The notes: a model not told the origin generated them from the sequence alone. Counted from the stretch's first letter, positions 15,426 through 24,518 are shown. The stretch is DNA of 43,572 bases from Methanoculleus formosensis (GCF_025384765.1 NZ_VHLL01000013.1:1-43572); one strand, 5' to 3'. Numbers and translations are program-made.

Positions 15426-16991
15426 ATGGCACCGAACAGAAGAAGGAACAGAAACTACATCCTCACGACGGCGTCGCTCCTGGTCATCGTCGTGGCAGCC
15501 ATCATCGCCGCGGGGTGCATGGGGGGCACGTCGACGCCGGGGGCGTCTGTGGCGCTTTCCGGAACGTCCTGGAAACTTGATTCATACCTCGCCGGGAACG
15601 GAACCCTCGTTCCGGTCTTGCCGGGAACAGAGGTCACGGCGGTCTTCGGCGCTGACGGGAACGTCGGCGGGGATGCCGGGTGCAACCACTACGGCGGCGA
15701 CTACCGCCTCGACGGCACGACCCTCTCGGTCTCCTCGCTCATCCAGACGCTGATGTACTGCGAGACGCCGGGCGTCATGGAGCAGGAGGCACGGTTCATC
15801 GACCTCCTCGGCTCGGCGGCCGGATGCCGGATCGAGAACGATCGGCTCGTCGTCACCGATGCGGAGGGAGCAACGACGCTCGTCTTCGTGAAGGGAGACG
15901 CGCCCGCTGAACTCGCCGGGACGTCCTGGACGCTCGCGAGCCTCGCCGAAAACGGCACCATGATCCCGGTCCTTGACGGCACAACCGTCACGGCGCTCTT
16001 CAACGCCGACGGGAACGTCGGCGGCAACGCCGGGTGCAACTCCTACGGGGCCGGCTACACCGTGGACGCCGCGAACCTCACCATTGAGCCGGCCATACGG
16101 ACCGAGATGTACTGCAACGAGCCGCCCGGCCTCATGGACCAGGAGGACCGCTACCTTGCGCTCCTCGCGGACGTCGCCTCCTACCGGATGGAAGACGGCC
16201 GGCTGATCCTCACGGACGGCGAGGGCGCCGACCTCCTGGTCTTCGAGAAGGCCGTCCCGAAGTCCGACCTCCCGCTCGTCGGGACGGACTGGGTGCTTGA
16301 CAGCTACAGCACCGGAGGGGACGCAATCTCCTCGGTGATTGCGGGGGCGACGGTCACCGCGAAGTTCTCGGCGGACGGGAACGTCACCGGCAACGCCGGG
16401 TGCAACCTCTACGGCGGCCAGTACAGCCTTGAAGGCGAAAACCTCTCGGTCTCCTCGCTCTTCAGCACCCTGATGTACTGCGGGACGCCCGGCGTCATGG
16501 AGCAGGAGAGCGCCTACCTTGCCCTCCTCGGAAATGCCTCGTCCTACCGAATCGAAGGCGACCGCCTGACCCTCGCGGACGCGGCGGGGACGGACTTCCT
16601 CTTCTTCGTGCAGGCCGAGGAGGTCCCGCCGGCGCCGCTCGCCGGGACGGAGTGGACGCTTGAGTCCTATAGCCTGAGCAGCGAAGCCGTCTCCTCGGTG
16701 ATCGCCGGGACGACGGTCACCGCGGTCTTCTCGGCCGACGGGAACGTCGGCGGCAACGCCGGGTGCAACTCCTACGGGGCCGGCTACACCGTGGACGGCG
16801 CAAACCTCACCGTCGAAGCGCCGATCAGCACGAAGATGTACTGCGGCGAGCCGGAAGGCGTCATGGAGCAGGAGAACCGCTACCTCACCCTCCTCGAGTC
16901 GGTCGCAGGCTACCGGATCGACGGAACCCGGCTCGTTCTCACCGATGAAGCCGGAGCGACCCTGCTCACGTTCAGCGCGGGCCAGCCCTGA
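15426..16991 (+). CDS. Lipoprotein with four tandem META domains (HslJ-like)
   Basis: The 521-residue protein starts with a signal peptide (about residues 10-30) ending in the lipobox-like AAGC, with Cys31 as the lipidation site. Four META domains follow, roughly 42-160, 165-280, 285-397 and 402-518. Each repeats the same pattern: GTSW or GTDW opening, FSADGNV with GG or TG, AGCN-YGG or YGA, then MYC followed by GVMEQE or LMDQE and a closing DRL-LTD strand. Each domain keeps one Cys in AGCN and one in MYC, perhaps a disulfide. META domains occur in HslJ and other envelope proteins, sometimes linked to stress or drug resistance. The function here is unknown; it should sit outside the membrane. 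Confidence 0.88.
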   Translation: MAPNRRRNRNYILTTASLLVIVVAAIIAAGCMGGTSTPGASVALSGTSWKLDSYLAGNGTLVPVLPGTEVTAVFGADGNVGGDAGCNHYGGDYRLDGTTLSVSSLIQTLMYCETPGVMEQEARFIDLLGSAAGCRIENDRLVVTDAEGATTLVFVKGDAPAELAGTSWTLASLAENGTMIPVLDGTTVTALFNADGNVGGNAGCNSYGAGYTVDAANLTIEPAIRTEMYCNEPPGLMDQEDRYLALLADVASYRMEDGRLILTDGEGADLLVFEKAVPKSDLPLVGTDWVLDSYSTGGDAISSVIAGATVTAKFSADGNVTGNAGCNLYGGQYSLEGENLSVSSLFSTLMYCGTPGVMEQESAYLALLGNASSYRIEGDRLTLADAAGTDFLFFVQAEEVPPAPLAGTEWTLESYSLSSEAVSSVIAGTTVTAVFSADGNVGGNAGCNSYGAGYTVDGANLTVEAPISTKMYCGEPEGVMEQENRYLTLLESVAGYRIDGTRLVLTDEAGATLLTFSAGQP

Positions 16992-17019
16992 TCCGGCTCG
17001 CCGCTCCCACCCTTTTTTC

Positions 17020-17030
17020 CCGCTTTCGGC
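17020..17030 (+). terminator. Oligo-T terminator after the META gene
   Basis: A run of six T (17023-17028) follows the stop at 16991 by about 30 bp. Archaeal RNA polymerase commonly stops at such tracts. No strong stem lies before it. Confidence 0.4.
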
Positions 17031-17093
17031 GGTATAAGACAACTCTCAAAAATAGTGGTGATCGAACTGTTTCTGCAGACGGCGCGGGGAGGG

Positions 17094-17519
17094 TTACGCC
17101 GGATACGACCGGCCCGCTTCCTGGCCCTCTGCCGGGATTGAGTAGTGCATCTGGGCAAAGACCCACGCATGGCCGGTCCCCCGGAGTACCGCCGTCATCC
17201 GCCCGTTCAGGTCCTGCGGGGCGCCGCCCGCGACAACGTGGTAGGTCAGATCGGCCATCACCCAGGCGACCGTCCCCTCGGCGCCGATACGGACGTCGGA
17301 GAGGTCGAGCGAGATCGTCTCCGCCTGCGCAAAGTCGCGCTCGAGATGACGGCGATACTCCTCCCTCCCGATCGCCTTCTCGTCGGCGCCGGTCCCGAAG
17401 CCGCGGAACTCGGGGTCGGTGAACGCCATGATACCCTCGACATCCTTCCTGCTCATGGCATCCGTCATCCGCCGGAGCACCGCCATGATCTGCTCCCGGG
17501 TCTGCTCGCTGACTCGCAT
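17094..17519 (-). CDS. NTF2-like/SnoaL-fold protein
   Basis: The 141-residue protein fits the SnoaL/DUF4440 group of the NTF2-like fold. The opening helix (EQIMAVLRRMTDAMSRKDVEGIMAF) leads to FTDPEFRGFGTG, then IGREEYRRHLERDF and the strands VAWVMADLTYHV and GHAWVFAQMHYS. Such proteins bind small hydrophobic ligands or act as isomerases or hydrolases; no catalytic set can be assigned here. It lies alone, facing the META gene, with a short gap to the moeA stop at 17571. A role in molybdenum or formate metabolism should not be inferred from position alone. Confidence 0.75.
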   Translation of the reverse strand: MRVSEQTREQIMAVLRRMTDAMSRKDVEGIMAFTDPEFRGFGTGADEKAIGREEYRRHLERDFAQAETISLDLSDVRIGAEGTVAWVMADLTYHVVAGGAPQDLNGRMTAVLRGTGHAWVFAQMHYSIPAEGQEAGRSYPA

Positions 17520-17570
17520 GAGGAGTGGTCATACCAAAAATGGATATTCGTTTCGAGCAGGGGCAGCGGC

Positions 17571-19361
17571 TCAGGCCGAAGATACGTCGTCCGCGGCTCC
17601 GTCCCCGGGATCTCTCCCGACAGCCCGGAGGTACGCGCAGAACCCCGGCGACCGTGCGGCCTCGATGAGGGCTGCGACGCCCTCGTCCGCGGCAAACTCC
17701 TCTCGTATCACCAGATCGCACGACTCGTAGCCGATCGACGTGAACCGGAGCCCCGACTCCCGCGCTTCAAGGGCCGAACAGACCCGGACGTCCCCGGGAA
17801 CGCCCGACGGGGAGAGAGCGATCCCCTCCCGGTCAAGCCACGCATCGAGGAGGAACTGCGCCACCGGGCGGTTCACGACCCGCAGCGACGCAAGGCTCCC
17901 GGCATCGAGGTCGCCGGCCGACGCAACCCCGAACTCCGTCCGGGCCACCGGAACCCGGAGGAGACGCACGTCGGGCAGGTAGCGGAGCACCTGGTCGCTC
18001 CACGCCGACGCGGTCTCGGGGAGAGCAACCGTCGCCGCGTGGCAGGTCTTCGCCCGCAGAGCGAGCACCGCTCCGATCGTCGATGCGTTGCAGCAGTGGA
18101 GGTGGTAGCCAGCCTCCGCGAGGAGGTTGCCGAGTTCGCCGAGGACAGGGTCACGCCTCCCGACGCAGACGAGCGTCCGGGCGACGGAAGCGGGCGGGAC
18201 GGTGAGCCGGACGCGCACCTCCTCGCCCGCCTCGATCCCCTCCCGTGCGGCCGGGATGTGGAGATAGCCGTTTGCCCGGACGACCGCCATCTGGATGCCG
18301 CCGCCCCGGGGATGGGGCGTCGCCCAGCAGGTGCCGTCGACCCGCCCGATCGAGACCGGGACGAACTCGTCGAACCCGAGATCGGACGCCAGCCGTCGCG
18401 AGAGCCGGACATCCAGTTCTTCGCCCGGGAGCGGCTCGAGTCCCCACCCCGCGAGGAGCGCCCCGGCAACCTCGCGGAGAACCGTCTGGGCGGCGACGGG
18501 ATACCCCGGCATCCCGAGAACCGGTCTGCCGCCGACGTTCGCGAGCAGCACCGGCTTCCCCGGCCGGACGGCGATCCCGTGGAAGACGATCTCACCGAGG
18601 ACCTCGACGACGTCCCGGGAGAAGTCGCGGGTGCCGGCCGACGAACCCGCCGAGAGGATGACGAGATCGTTCTCGGCGACCGCCGCCTCCACCGCCTCCC
18701 GGATGAGATCGGGTTCGTCGGGAACGATCCCGTAACGGCGACAGGTCGCCCCGAACCCGGCGAGGTAGGCCTCCGCCATGAGGGTGTTCGTCTCGATAGT
18801 CTGACCGGGCCCGGGCGCCGTGCCGAGCGGGACAAGGTCGCTCCCCGTCGGGACGATCCCGACCCGGACCGACCGGACGGCGAGCCGGTCTATCCCGTAG
18901 GTCGCGAGCGCACCGATGTCGAACGGCCTGATGCGGTGGCCTTTCGGGAGGACGAGTTCCCCCGCCCGGACATCCTCGCCGGCACGGCGGATGTTCTGCC
19001 CGGGCGCGGCGGACTTCCGGATCCGGGGGACGCCGCCCTCGTTCCAGGTATCCTCGATCATGACGACAGCGTCGAACGGTCGCGGGAGCACCTCGCCGGT
19101 GTTGACGCGGGCATACCCGGCAAGGGGCAGCGGCTGTTGGTCCTGCGCTCCACGGGTCTCGCCGCTCTTCACCGCGTATCCATCAAACTTCGCGATATCG
19201 GCTACGGGGACGGAATACCCCGCATACAGGGGTTCGGCCGTCACCCTGCCGACAGCCTCTGCGAGCGGCACGGTCTCGGCGCGGCCCGGCGAGGGAAACT
19301 CCCGTCGCATCATCGCGAGCGCCTCCGAGAGCGCGGTAAGGTTCAGGTATCTGCGTGACAT
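17571..19361 (-). CDS. moeA: MoeA-type molybdopterin molybdenumtransferase fused to a PBP-like domain
   Basis: MoeA inserts molybdate (or tungstate) into adenylylated molybdopterin. Residues 1 to about 400 are MoeA: DIAKFDGYAVKS, the MPT-binding stretch IVPTGSDLVP and SAGSSAGTRDF, and the C-terminal LGMPGYPVAAQTV. Residues about 410-590 form a periplasmic-binding-protein-like (LysR-substrate type) domain including VVNRPVAQFLLDAWL. This MoeA-PBP fusion is known in archaea; the second domain may sense molybdate or the cofactor. The gene is about 24 bp from the TrmO-FmdE gene on the same strand and near fdhAB, whose enzyme needs the cofactor. The start at 19361 is the first ATG. Confidence 0.9.
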   Translation of the reverse strand: MSRRYLNLTALSEALAMMRREFPSPGRAETVPLAEAVGRVTAEPLYAGYSVPVADIAKFDGYAVKSGETRGAQDQQPLPLAGYARVNTGEVLPRPFDAVVMIEDTWNEGGVPRIRKSAAPGQNIRRAGEDVRAGELVLPKGHRIRPFDIGALATYGIDRLAVRSVRVGIVPTGSDLVPLGTAPGPGQTIETNTLMAEAYLAGFGATCRRYGIVPDEPDLIREAVEAAVAENDLVILSAGSSAGTRDFSRDVVEVLGEIVFHGIAVRPGKPVLLANVGGRPVLGMPGYPVAAQTVLREVAGALLAGWGLEPLPGEELDVRLSRRLASDLGFDEFVPVSIGRVDGTCWATPHPRGGGIQMAVVRANGYLHIPAAREGIEAGEEVRVRLTVPPASVARTLVCVGRRDPVLGELGNLLAEAGYHLHCCNASTIGAVLALRAKTCHAATVALPETASAWSDQVLRYLPDVRLLRVPVARTEFGVASAGDLDAGSLASLRVVNRPVAQFLLDAWLDREGIALSPSGVPGDVRVCSALEARESGLRFTSIGYESCDLVIREEFAADEGVAALIEAARSPGFCAYLRAVGRDPGDGAADDVSSA

Positions 19362-19385
19362 ATTCGTCCTGGATTATTGTAACTC

Positions 19386-20198
19386 TCAGTGCTGCGCCCG
19401 AAGGCGCACGGTGCAGTCGAAGAGCGACGCCTCGTCGGCCGCGAGGATCGCATCGACGCTCTCCGGCACCTCCCGGAGGAGAAAGACCGCCTCCTTTCCC
19501 GCGCAGGAGAGAACGCACCGGTCTCTCCCTGAAGATCCCAGCCGACGGTTTCCGGGGCGCGCGCCGGTGATCCCGATGAGCGCGTCGGCGATGCAGGGGT
19601 CGGAGCCGGGGGCGACCGAGACCTCGGGGGACGCGAGGTCGCGCTCGAAGATGCGCGTCGCCGCCTCCGCAAGCCGCACCGCGACCGCCACGCCGGGGCA
19701 GAGTTCACCGTGATAGTTCACCGCCTCCCGGATGAGGCCGGCCCGGTACTCGCCGGGGCCCATCTTCCGGATCTTCTCCGTCCGGTCGTGGCCGGTCGCG
19801 GAGAAGACGCAGTCCCACCCCGTCTGGTAGGGTTTGATATCGATCACCGGCGTTCCGTCGATCACGTCGACGTTTGCGAGCAGAAGGAACCGTCCGTCCC
19901 GTATCCCGCGCAGCCGGACCACCGAGACGGAGAGAGGATTCGGCCGCGCCGGAGAGCGGAGAGAGAAGACGCCCTTCTCCGGCAGATCCCCCGAGACCTT
20001 CCGGGGAACCGCTCGGAGGACGTCCCGGCCGGCCTCATGCAGCCAGCAGACGAGGATCAGGTGCGAGTTCGCCTCGATGCCGAAGAGTCCCCCGGCGTAC
20101 GAGGGGTGGATCTCGATCTCGGCATCGACGCCCTGGACCGGCATATCGCTCCTGGAGCGGACGGCGGAATGCACGAGTCCTATCGGAGAGAACTCCAT
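19386..20198 (-). CDS. TrmO-like tRNA m6t6A methyltransferase fused to an FmdE-family domain
   Basis: Residues 1 to about 145 match the TsaA/TrmO family, which methylates N6 of t6A37 in tRNA using SAM: the opening MEFSPIGLVHSAV, the motif FSLRSPARPNPLSVSVV (79-95) and DGTPVIDIKPY (115-124). Residues about 155-260 resemble FmdE, with NYHGELCPGVAVAV holding His163 and Cys167, and Cys residues in DRCVLSCAGK. FmdE proteins are encoded beside molybdenum formylmethanofuran dehydrogenase and may bind a metal. The gene is followed closely by moeA, with an FmdE/zinc-ribbon gene just upstream (34 bp). A combined tRNA and molybdenum role would be speculation; the fusion itself is clear. Confidence 0.85.
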   Translation of the reverse strand: MEFSPIGLVHSAVRSRSDMPVQGVDAEIEIHPSYAGGLFGIEANSHLILVCWLHEAGRDVLRAVPRKVSGDLPEKGVFSLRSPARPNPLSVSVVRLRGIRDGRFLLLANVDVIDGTPVIDIKPYQTGWDCVFSATGHDRTEKIRKMGPGEYRAGLIREAVNYHGELCPGVAVAVRLAEAATRIFERDLASPEVSVAPGSDPCIADALIGITGARPGNRRLGSSGRDRCVLSCAGKEAVFLLREVPESVDAILAADEASLFDCTVRLRAQH

Positions 20199-20231
20199 AC
20201 GGTATATGCCTCCCGCGAGAGGGAGGTCTCC

Positions 20232-20873
20232 TCAGTAGGCTATCTTCTCGTAGTAAGACTGTGACCGGCAGTCGGAGCAGGCACCGTCGACGAGCAGGTT
20301 GTCGGGAACCATCTCGCCGCAGATGGAGCAGACCGCGGACTTCCACGGCCATTTCTGGGGCACTTTCACCCGCACCCGTTCCCAGGAGAGCATATCGCGC
20401 TCTGCATCGATGATCTCGTCGATCAGATCGAGACCCCGGGTTCTCGGGTCGAAGAGCGGGTCCTTCGTATACCAGAGAGCAAACGTCGGATACCGCTCGA
20501 TCTTATCGCCGTCGACGAAGACACGGAACCCGTTCACGTGGGGGGCATCGGCCGGCCCATTCATGGTGATGGCGAACTTCCCGATCGGGAGCACCCGGAG
20601 GCGGTGGTTGCCGGTCGTGCAGTGGGCGATCACCTGCAGGGGGTCGGGCAGACACTTCGTCGTCTCGCAGACGGCATAGATCTTCTGGCCCCGGGGAGAG
20701 TTCAGAAGTTCCAGGGCATAGTCCACCATATAGACCCCGACCAGAAGCCCGGGGGCCGCAAAGGTGTGGAAATCGATGCAGCGTTTGAAGTCCTCGATCA
20801 ATTCCGGCGAGGTGCCTCTGGACTTGAGTCGGGCCTCGATATCTTCCCATGTATGATTCAGTCTCGGTTGCAC
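20232..20873 (-). CDS. FmdE-family protein with C-terminal zinc ribbon
   Basis: The 213-residue protein has an FmdE domain (about 15-150; RCIDFHTFAAPGLLVGVYMVDYAL and VCETTKCLPDPLQVIAHCTTGN) and a C-terminal zinc finger CSIC...CSDC (about residues 190-207). FmdE proteins accompany formylmethanofuran dehydrogenase genes and have a proposed metal or cofactor-handling role. The start at 20873 is a GTG; no better upstream ATG or ribosome site is visible. Divergent from fdhAB across 323 bp and in line with the TrmO-FmdE and moeA genes, it probably belongs to the molybdopterin supply for formate dehydrogenase, though this is inferred from position. Confidence 0.87.
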   Translation of the reverse strand: MQPRLNHTWEDIEARLKSRGTSPELIEDFKRCIDFHTFAAPGLLVGVYMVDYALELLNSPRGQKIYAVCETTKCLPDPLQVIAHCTTGNHRLRVLPIGKFAITMNGPADAPHVNGFRVFVDGDKIERYPTFALWYTKDPLFDPRTRGLDLIDEIIDAERDMLSWERVRVKVPQKWPWKSAVCSICGEMVPDNLLVDGACSDCRSQSYYEKIAY

Positions 20874-21196
20874 GGAGATGTAGTTGGTCAGGGTAGGTTG
20901 TAAACATTTTGGATCGGTAAATAAGGTTTAATTGACCTGGATCGGGTTGCTGCGACGTATCGCCGGGAAGGTGCCGCCTAATCGCGGAATCATCGATATC
21001 AGCGGCCTATACCCCGGGTGACAAAAAATATGTCGAGGAAGCGATCAACTATATAGCATAAAAAGCCGGCCGAAGTTAAAAGAGTAAGTTTAAATTTATA
21101 TACTACTTAGTAGAGTAAAGCCACTATTAACATGCCCGGATCATCTGGACATGCATGGCAAAACCGACGTTGAATGCAACTATCGGGAGAATTCAC
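20874..21196. other. Divergent promoter region between fmdE-like gene and fdhA
   Basis: This 323-bp region holds no gene. On the minus side, aaacctta-type AT-rich sequence near 20912-20930 may serve the FmdE gene. On the plus side a long A/T-rich block with the fdh promoter (21089-21113) lies about 85-108 bp before the start at 21197. Otherwise I see nothing. Confidence 0.6.
21089..21113 (+). promoter_or_regulatory. fdhAB promoter: strong TATA box overlapped by a palindrome
   Basis: The AT-rich sequence tttaaatttatata (21089-21102) is an archaeal TATA box. Immediately after it, CTACT-T-AGTAG (21103-21113) is a perfect 11-bp palindrome, framed by AGAGTAA repeats on both sides (21081 and 21113). 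A repressor or activator bound here would cover the transcription initiation region. The fdhA transcript would start near 21125 and carry a leader of about 70 bases. Confidence 0.55.
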
Positions 21197-23266
21197 ATGG
21201 CTGACATTAATGGCAAATTACGTTACGTTCCCACAACCTGCCCCTACTGCGGCGTAGGGTGCGGACTCAACCTTGTGGTGAACGATGGCAAACTCGTGGG
21301 TGTCGAACCCTACAAGAGGAGCCCGATCAACGAGGGCAAACTCTGCCCCAAGGGAGCAACCTGCTGGGAGTTCGTCCAGAGCCCCGACCGTCTGACAAAG
21401 CCCCTCATCAAGAAGAACGGCGAGTTCGTCGAGGCTTCCTGGGACGAGGCTTATGATCTCATCGCCTCGAAGTTCACGGAGATCAGCGACAAGTACGGGC
21501 CGGACGCCCTCGGCTTCCAGGTCTCGTGCCGGACTCCGAACGAAGAGTGCTACATCATGCAGAAACTCGCGCGCGTCGCCTTCAAGACCAACAACATCGA
21601 CAACTGCGCGCGTATCTGCCACGGGCCGTCCGTCGCGGGGCTCTCGCTCTCGTTCGGCTCCGGCGCCGCGACGAACCCCTTCGAGGACGTCAAGAACGCC
21701 GACGTCATCTTCATGATCGGCGCGAACAGCGTCGAGGCGCACCCGCTCGCAGCACGCCGGGTCCTCCAGGCGAAGAAGGCCGGCAAGAAGGTCATCGTCT
21801 GCGACCCGCGCTACACGCCCACGGCGCGTCTGGCCGACGAGTACGTCCGCTACAACCCCTCGACGAACATCGCCCTGATCAACTCGATCATGTACTGGAT
21901 CATCCAGGAGAACCTCCACGACAAGGAGTTCATCGAGAAGAGGACGAGCGGGTTCGACGAACTGAAGAAGACCGTGGAGAACTACGCCGAGGTCGAGTCG
22001 ATCACCGGTGTGCCGACCGAGCGGGTCAAGGAGATCGCGCGGGCCTACGCCACCGCAGATAACGCGGTGATCATCTACTGTCTCGGCATCACGGAACTTT
22101 CCACCGGCACGGACAACGTCCGGTCGCTCGGAAACCTCGCGATGCTCACCGGCAACGTCGGGAGACCCGGTGTCGGTGTCAACCCGCTCCGTGGCCAGAA
22201 CAACGTCCAGGGCGCCTGCGACATGGGTGCGTACCCGAACGTCTTCTCCGGCTACCAGAAGTGCGAGGATGACGCCACCCGGAAGCGCATGGAAGAACTC
22301 TGGGGCGTCACCGGGCTTGCCAGCAACTACGGCGTGACCCTGACCGAACAGATCACCCAGTGCGGCGACCCGATCAAGGCGATGTACATCTTCGCGCTGA
22401 ACCCGGTCGTCTCCTACCCCGACTCGAACCACGTCATGCGGTCGCTTGAGAAGCTCGACTTCCTGGTCGTGCAGGACCTCTTCATGACCGAGACGGCGAA
22501 ATACGCCGACGTTATCCTGCCCGGCGCATCTTTCGCCGAGAAGGACGGGACGTTCACCAGCGGCGAGCGGCGTGTCAACCGTATCAGGAAGGCCGTCGAT
22601 ACCCCCGGAGACGCGAAGGAAGACTGGCAGATCTTCGTCGACCTCGCCCACAAACTCAATCTCAACGGGTTCGACTTCAACTCGCCCGAGGATATCTGGA
22701 ACGACATGCGCCGGGTCACCCCGTCGATGGCCGGTATCTCCTACGAGAGGATGGAGAAGCCCGAGTCCGTCCACTGGCCCTGCCCGACCCTCGAGCACCC
22801 CGGAACGCCGATCCTGCACCGCGAGAAGTTCTCGTCGGCCGATGGTCTCGGACACTTCTTCGGTATCGAGCACCGGCCGCCCGCGGAGGTCGCCGACGCC
22901 GAGTATCCGTTCACCCTGATGACCGGACGTCTGATCTTCCACTACCACACCCGGACCCAGACCGGCCGGGCGAAGATCCTCCACCAGGAGGTGCCGGAAG
23001 CCTACGTGCAGATCAACAACGAAGATGCAGCACGGCTGAGCATCCAGAACGGTGAGAAGATCCGGCTCAAGGGCAGGCGCGGGCAGGCAGAGGCTCTTGC
23101 CCGGGTGACCGACGAAGTCGCACCCGGCGTGCTGATGATGACGATGCACTTCGGCGGAGTCGGGTCTGTAAACCAGCTGACGAACACCGCTCTCGACCCG
23201 CTCTCCAAGATGCCGGAGTTGAAGCACAGTGCTGTTGCCGTCGAGAAGATCACGGGGGTGCAGTAA
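21197..23266 (+). CDS. fdhA: Formate dehydrogenase alpha (catalytic, molybdopterin) subunit
   Basis: FdhA oxidises formate to CO2 at a molybdenum or tungsten bis-MGD centre and passes electrons through a 4Fe-4S cluster to FdhB. The protein has 689 residues from the ATG at 21197, which follows GGGAGAATTCAC; an in-frame ATG at 21155 has no site. Cluster ligands are Cys15, Cys18, Cys22 and Cys50 (TTCPYCGVGCG, then LCPKG). The metal ligand is Cys137 in DNCARICHG and is encoded by TGC, not by a selenocysteine UGA. No twin-arginine signal is present, so it is cytoplasmic. It is immediately followed by fdhB and served by FdhD and MoeA nearby. Confidence 0.97.
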   Translation: MADINGKLRYVPTTCPYCGVGCGLNLVVNDGKLVGVEPYKRSPINEGKLCPKGATCWEFVQSPDRLTKPLIKKNGEFVEASWDEAYDLIASKFTEISDKYGPDALGFQVSCRTPNEECYIMQKLARVAFKTNNIDNCARICHGPSVAGLSLSFGSGAATNPFEDVKNADVIFMIGANSVEAHPLAARRVLQAKKAGKKVIVCDPRYTPTARLADEYVRYNPSTNIALINSIMYWIIQENLHDKEFIEKRTSGFDELKKTVENYAEVESITGVPTERVKEIARAYATADNAVIIYCLGITELSTGTDNVRSLGNLAMLTGNVGRPGVGVNPLRGQNNVQGACDMGAYPNVFSGYQKCEDDATRKRMEELWGVTGLASNYGVTLTEQITQCGDPIKAMYIFALNPVVSYPDSNHVMRSLEKLDFLVVQDLFMTETAKYADVILPGASFAEKDGTFTSGERRVNRIRKAVDTPGDAKEDWQIFVDLAHKLNLNGFDFNSPEDIWNDMRRVTPSMAGISYERMEKPESVHWPCPTLEHPGTPILHREKFSSADGLGHFFGIEHRPPAEVADAEYPFTLMTGRLIFHYHTRTQTGRAKILHQEVPEAYVQINNEDAARLSIQNGEKIRLKGRRGQAEALARVTDEVAPGVLMMTMHFGGVGSVNQLTNTALDPLSKMPELKHSAVAVEKITGVQ

Positions 23267-24505
23267 ATGGCAGCAAAGGGAGATATGGTATACGCCTGGA
23301 CGACGAACGCCGACCTCGCCAAAGTGGCGGAATGCGGCGGTGCGGTGACCGGGCTCCTTAAGTACGCCCTCGAGAACAACATCGTCGACGCCGTGCTGGC
23401 GGTGAAGAAGGGCGTGGACCTCTACGACGCGGTTCCCACGATCATCACCGACCCCGCGGAGATCGGACAGACGGCAGGCTCGCTCCACTGCGGAACGCTT
23501 CTGCTCTCGAAACTGATCAAGAAGTACCTGGACGGTGCCGAGGACACGCGCCTTGCCGTGACGGTGAAGGGTTGCGACGCGATGGGTATCTACGAACTCG
23601 CGAAGCGCAACCAGATCAACCTGGACAACCTCCTGATGATCGGCGTCAACTGCGGCGGATCGGTCAGCCCGGTGACCGCCCGGAAGATGATCACCGAGAA
23701 GTTCGGGGTCGACCCGAACGACGTCGTCAAGGAAGAGATCGACAAGGGTCAGTTCATCATCGTCACGAAGGATGGCGAGCACAAGGGCATCTCGATGGAC
23801 GAACTCGAGGAGGCGGGCTTCGGCCGCCGCGGCAACTGCCGCCGGTGCAAGATGAAGATCCCCCGCCAGGCGGACCTCGCCTGCGGAAACTGGGGCGTCA
23901 TTGGCGATAAGGCCGGCAAGGCCACGTTCGTCGAGGTCTGCTCCGAGAAGGGCGCAAACCTCCTTGATGCGGCTGTCAGGTCCGGGGCGATCGCCACCGA
24001 GGCCGCGAACCCGAAAGGTATCGAGATCCGCGGCAAGGTCGAGAACTCGATGCTGAAACTCGGCGACAAGTGGCGGGCGCGCTACTTCGAGGGGCTCGGC
24101 GAAGGCAAGGAGCGTCTCCAGACGATCATGGAGGACTCGAGCCGGTGCACCAAGTGCTACGCCTGCATCGAGAACTGCCCGATCTGCTACTGTGTCGAGT
24201 GCAGCACGAAGAAGCCCTACCTGGTAGCGCCGGGTGTGCTCCCCGTGCCGTTCATGTTCCACCTGATCCGCTACGCTCACGTGGCAGACTCCTGTGTCAA
24301 CTGCGGCCAGTGCGAGGAGAACTGCCCGATGGAGATCGCGAACTCGCTCTACATGCACGCCCTGCAGACGGATATGGAGAAGATGTTCGGCCACACCCCG
24401 GGTGTGAACATGGATCTCCCGGTCCTCGCGCTCGTCGAGGAGCAGGCGGAACGCCAGCGGCTCTTCGCAACCGGCAGCGACCAGATCTTCGACGTATTCA
24501 AATAA
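23267..24505 (+). CDS. fdhB: Formate dehydrogenase beta (F420-reducing) subunit
   Basis: FdhB takes electrons from FdhA and reduces coenzyme F420, using FAD and iron-sulfur clusters. The 412-residue protein shares the FrhB-type F420-binding domain in the first about 280 residues (CDAMGIYELAK, then VNCGGS) and two 4Fe-4S motifs near residues 294 and 344 (SRCTKCYACIENCPICYC and DSCVNCGQCEENCPM). The ATG follows the fdhA stop without a gap, so the two are co-translated. Reduced F420 would feed methanogenesis or hydrogen production. A hairpin after the stop (24519-24545) may end the operon. Confidence 0.97.
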   Translation: MAAKGDMVYAWTTNADLAKVAECGGAVTGLLKYALENNIVDAVLAVKKGVDLYDAVPTIITDPAEIGQTAGSLHCGTLLLSKLIKKYLDGAEDTRLAVTVKGCDAMGIYELAKRNQINLDNLLMIGVNCGGSVSPVTARKMITEKFGVDPNDVVKEEIDKGQFIIVTKDGEHKGISMDELEEAGFGRRGNCRRCKMKIPRQADLACGNWGVIGDKAGKATFVEVCSEKGANLLDAAVRSGAIATEAANPKGIEIRGKVENSMLKLGDKWRARYFEGLGEGKERLQTIMEDSSRCTKCYACIENCPICYCVECSTKKPYLVAPGVLPVPFMFHLIRYAHVADSCVNCGQCEENCPMEIANSLYMHALQTDMEKMFGHTPGVNMDLPVLALVEEQAERQRLFATGSDQIFDVFK

Positions 24506-24518
24506 CCCCGTATCATGG

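Noticed and set aside
17145-19358. 737-codon plus-strand frame opposite moeA
   Set aside because: Rich in R, P, D and E with no domain; the MoeA motifs are on the minus strand.
21605-21616. Selenocysteine at the FdhA active site
   Set aside because: The codon for residue 137 is TGC (Cys), not TGA.
21218-24394. Very long minus-strand frame (over 1000 codons) opposite fdhAB
   Set aside because: It mirrors the codons of fdhA and fdhB, has no recognisable domain and is typical of high-GC antisense frames.
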